NCBI RefSeq assembly: GCF_012911925.1
Contig: NZ_JAAXKY010000014.1
Location: 1-64,000, forward strand
Direction of reading: 5' to 3'
From: Pseudonocardia xinjiangensis
GTDB lineage: Bacteria; Actinomycetota; Actinomycetes; Mycobacteriales; Pseudonocardiaceae
DNA length: 64,000 nt
How positions within the stretch are numbered: the first letter of the stretch is position 1; each line of letters opens with the position of its first letter. This document shows, piece by piece, positions 61,490 through 64,000 of the stretch. The notes beneath the pieces were generated by a model that had not been told where the DNA came from, did not search any database, and worked only from the letters and a program-made list of their open reading frames with translations. Position numbers and translations under genes: made by a program.

Positions 61490-62710
61490 CTAGCTCCCGG
61501 CCTCCGGCACGGAGGAGGAGAAGGCGATGCCCAGCAGGGAGCGCTGCAGGCCGTCCAGGGTGCGGGGGTCCCAGCCGGTGTGCTGCTTCCACCGGTCGAG
61601 CCGGTACTTCACGGTGTTGGGGTGCACGTGCAGCGCCCGGGCGCTCGCGGTGACCGAGAACCCGTTGTCGGCGAAGGCGCGGACGGCGTCGCACAGATGG
61701 GGCTGCTCGACAGCGGCCGTCGTGTCCGTCAACTGCCGCAGCCGGTCCATGTGCGGCAGCAGCGTGGCGGCCAGCCACTCGGAGCCGAAGCGGACGACGC
61801 CCCCGCCGTTGCGCTGAGCCACCGCGAGCGAACGCTCGGCGTCGACCACGGCCGCCGCGGCGCCGGCGAGGCCGGGCCGCACCAGGCCGACCCCGGCCAT
61901 CGGCGACGTGTGGCGGCTCAGCAGATCGAGGATCCGTTCCGCCGACGTCCGCTGGAAGACGATCACCAGAACGGGACCGCGGGTGATCGCACTCGACGTG
62001 CCCGGCTCGGCCCGCAGCCGCCGGCGCAGCACGTCGAGGTCCGCCGGTGGCCACGGGCCGGCCGGGCAGCAGATCGCCTGGAACTCCGCATGCGGATCGA
62101 ACGCGAGCGCGTGCGCCAGCAGCTCCGTGGACTCTGCGGTGACCCGGCCGGCGTAGAGGGCGTCGAGAAGCTCGTGGCCCAGGCCGATCCGGTTCTCCTC
62201 ACGGGCACGGGTGGTCTCGGCGTGACCGTCGGCCACCGCGATCGTGATCACGCGGAGCCACGCCCACACGAGGTTCACCAGGCCCAGCAGGCGCGCCGCC
62301 TGCCCGGGGTCCTCGGTGTGGGCCCGGGACAGCAGCGTGTTCCACACGTCGCGGTACCCGAGGTGGTAGGCGGAGAGCACCTCCTCCACGGCAACGCCCT
62401 GCTGGGCGCGCCTGCGTCCCATCGCGCGCGCGTGCTCGGCATCGGCCCTGGCCGGCAGCCGCCGCGCGGCGAGCCCGGCGAGCAGTCCGCGGATGTGCTC
62501 GCGCACCATCGCCTCGTGATCGGGCCGGGGCACGACCGCATACGTGGGAAGTTCCTCCCGGATACTTGTGACGACATCCCACACGAACGCCGAAATATCC
62601 CTTTCAACCCACTGGCAGAGTGATCTGACGAATTCCCAGTCGCCGTCCGAGATGTCGTGCCCGGAAGCATCTGTGCGCACCACCAGGACCACGGTACCTG
62701 TGGTTTCCAC
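61490..62710 (-). CDS. PucR/CdaR-type helix-turn-helix regulator
   Basis: About 406 aa. An N-terminal helical RsbRD-like domain, a central GGDEF-like fold, and a C-terminal PucR HTH with 'LCDAVRAFADNGFSVTASARALHVHPNTVKYRLDRW' (read in blocks). It activates or represses genes for use of small nitrogen compounds in relatives. Divergent from the decarboxylase at 62801, its likely target. The GTG at 62710 is uncertain, as no strong ribosome site is seen. Confidence 0.85.
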   Translation of the reverse strand: METTGTVVLVVRTDASGHDISDGDWEFVRSLCQWVERDISAFVWDVVTSIREELPTYAVVPRPDHEAMVREHIRGLLAGLAARRLPARADAEHARAMGRRRAQQGVAVEEVLSAYHLGYRDVWNTLLSRAHTEDPGQAARLLGLVNLVWAWLRVITIAVADGHAETTRAREENRIGLGHELLDALYAGRVTAESTELLAHALAFDPHAEFQAICCPAGPWPPADLDVLRRRLRAEPGTSSAITRGPVLVIVFQRTSAERILDLLSRHTSPMAGVGLVRPGLAGAAAAVVDAERSLAVAQRNGGGVVRFGSEWLAATLLPHMDRLRQLTDTTAAVEQPHLCDAVRAFADNGFSVTASARALHVHPNTVKYRLDRWKQHTGWDPRTLDGLQRSLLGIAFSSSVPEAGS

Positions 62711-62800
62711 AAGATGAATGCGCGAGAACTGGGCGATACGCGGGAAGCATCTGCGGCAGTTTCTTGCCAGGCTCGCCACTATCAGCGAAGGGGGACCATC

Positions 62801-64000
62801 GTGAGCGCGACGTGGAATGTCGATGAATTCGTCAAGGCCGCTGCGGTGACCGTCGACGAGCTGGCGGGCTACGTCGACGAGTCCCAGCGCGGGCTGGCAC
62901 CCGTGCTCCGGCGCACCCCGCCGGCGGAGCTGGCGGAACGGCTGGGGCTCTACAGCTGGATCCGTACCGGGGGTATGACGCCGGACAGCTACCGCGATTT
63001 CCTCTACGACTACCTCAACGAGGGAACCCGGCTGCACCACCCGGCCTACCTGGCACATCAGGTGGCTCCGCCCGACTTCCCCGCGGCACTGGCCGACTTC
63101 GTCCACGGGGCCGCCAACAACGTGATGTCGATCTACGAGATGGGCGCTTCCGCCGCGACCGTCGAGTTCGCGGTGATCCGCTGGATGCTCGGCAAGGTGG
63201 GCTTCGGCGCGGGTGGCGGCGGGGTGCTCACGCACGGCGGGTCGCTGGCCAACCTCACCGCGCTGCTGGCGGCGCGAGCCCGGACGGCGCCGGAGGCGTG
63301 GACCGACGGGGTGCCGCCGGACCTCGTCCTGCTCGCGCCGCCGTCGGCGCACTACTCCCTCACCCGCGCCGCCGGCATCCTCGGCATGGGCGCGCGCAAC
63401 GTCGTCCCGCTCCCGGTCGACGATCTCGGGCGGATCGACGTGGCGCGGCTTCCCGAGGTCCTCGATCCGGCACGGCGCCCGATCGCGCTGGTGGCCGACG
63501 CCTGCGCCACGGGCACGGGGCTCTACGACGACCTGCGCGGGATCGGGGAGTTCTGCGCCGCGCACCACATCTGGTTCCACGTCGACGGGACGCACGGCGC
63601 GTCCGCTCTGCTCTCGGACAACCACCAGCACCTGCTCGACGGGATCGAGCTGGCCGACTCGGTGGTGTGGGACGCGCACAAGATGCTGCGGACCTCGGGA
63701 GTGGTGGCCGCGGTGCTCACCCGGCGCGAGGCCGACCTGGACGCGGCGTTCCAGCAGGAGGCGGCGTACCTCTTCTACGGTGACCAGGGCTTCGACCAGC
63801 TCCGCAGGACCGTCGAGGGCACGAAGGCCGAGCTGGGCCTCAAGGTGTTCCTCAACCTCGCCTGGCGTGGGGAACGCGGCATGGGCGACTACGTCGCCGC
63901 GCAGTACGCCACGGCCCACCGCTTCTGGGAGCTGGCCGTGAGCCGTCCCGGGTTCGAGTGTCCCTACGAGCCGGAGAGCAACATCGTCTGCTTCCGGTAC
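62801..64000 (+). CDS. PLP-dependent group II amino acid decarboxylase, C-terminus beyond window
   Basis: 400 residues visible, open to the right edge. 'PAYLAHQVAPPDFPAALADFVHGAANNVMSIYEMGASAA' (in blocks) and 'GGVLTHGGSLANLTALLAARA' match the glutamate/aromatic/diaminobutyrate decarboxylase family. 'HVDGTHGASALLS' carries the PLP Asp, and Lys294 in 'VWDAHKML' is the Schiff-base lysine. The substrate is open. GTG 62801 follows AAGGGGGA. The divergent PucR-type regulator likely controls it. Confidence 0.9.
   Translation, partial: MSATWNVDEFVKAAAVTVDELAGYVDESQRGLAPVLRRTPPAELAERLGLYSWIRTGGMTPDSYRDFLYDYLNEGTRLHHPAYLAHQVAPPDFPAALADFVHGAANNVMSIYEMGASAATVEFAVIRWMLGKVGFGAGGGGVLTHGGSLANLTALLAARARTAPEAWTDGVPPDLVLLAPPSAHYSLTRAAGILGMGARNVVPLPVDDLGRIDVARLPEVLDPARRPIALVADACATGTGLYDDLRGIGEFCAAHHIWFHVDGTHGASALLSDNHQHLLDGIELADSVVWDAHKMLRTSGVVAAVLTRREADLDAAFQQEAAYLFYGDQGFDQLRRTVEGTKAELGLKVFLNLAWRGERGMGDYVAAQYATAHRFWELAVSRPGFECPYEPESNIVCFRY

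Noticed and set aside
61490..63919. Minus-strand open frame extending the PucR gene far upstream
   Set aside because: The extension is antisense to the decarboxylase, whose PLP motifs are clear. The regulator must begin near 62710.

Overview
The window is very GC-rich, uses many GTG starts, and is packed with short overlapping operons. It also carries actinobacterial markers: a mycothiol-dependent maleylpyruvate isomerase-family enzyme, a coenzyme F420 guanylyltransferase, a 13E12/DUF222-type HNH nuclease under a perfect mycobacterial-type LexA box, and a GlsB/YeaQ membrane protein. I infer an actinomycete, probably of the Pseudonocardiaceae. The genus is a guess. Housekeeping genes near the right end (gpsA, a PlsC-type acyltransferase, cofC) indicate chromosome. 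I saw no rRNA, tRNA, CRISPR array, insertion sequence or replication origin.

Left part (1-17.4 kb): an ABC exporter runs off the left edge with an unusual proline-rich tail. It is preceded by an unlisted 59-residue His-rich peptide gene with its own hairpin leader and terminator. Then follow mostly single metabolic and redox genes: a phosphotransferase, a quinol-monooxygenase-like protein, a TetR fragment that lost its DNA-binding domain, an agarase-like TIM-barrel protein, a TetR/peroxiredoxin pair, a membrane molybdenum oxidoreductase, msrA, a PhlG-like C-C hydrolase, an F420-reductase-like protein, and a WYL regulator divergent from a VOC protein. Several have clear palindromic operators.

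Central part (18.8-32.9 kb, all minus strand) is the most interesting. It contains sbnA and sbnB (L-2,3-diaminopropionate synthesis), a Fe(II)/2-oxoglutarate dioxygenase, and a half-C/A/T/TE synthetase, which together resemble the ddaA-D core of dapdiamide synthesis. These are joined to two membrane proteins of the Pls/PosA poly(amino acid) synthetase family. One Pls-like protein has no adenylation domain. The other has an adenylation domain whose P-loop is mutated and whose catalytic C-terminal subdomain is missing. I infer a split poly(amino acid) synthetase in which monomer activation and oxidation occur on a separate protein and the two membrane proteins polymerise the product.

Right part (33.6-64 kb): zinc-ribbon and hypothetical proteins, an amidase / degenerate C-methyltransferase pair facing a GSA-type aminotransferase, an EACC1-like orphan and a DnaQ-fold protein with altered active-site residues, a CitA/CitB-type two-component system divergent from a nitrate/sulfonate-type ABC importer, a CBS protein, an erythromycin-esterase family protein divergent from a TioE-like MerR regulator, an SOS-controlled HNH protein, a TetR/P450 pair, then a conserved cystathionine-lyase-like/gpsA/plsC/cofC block. 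A PucR-type regulator divergent from a PLP decarboxylase runs into the right edge.
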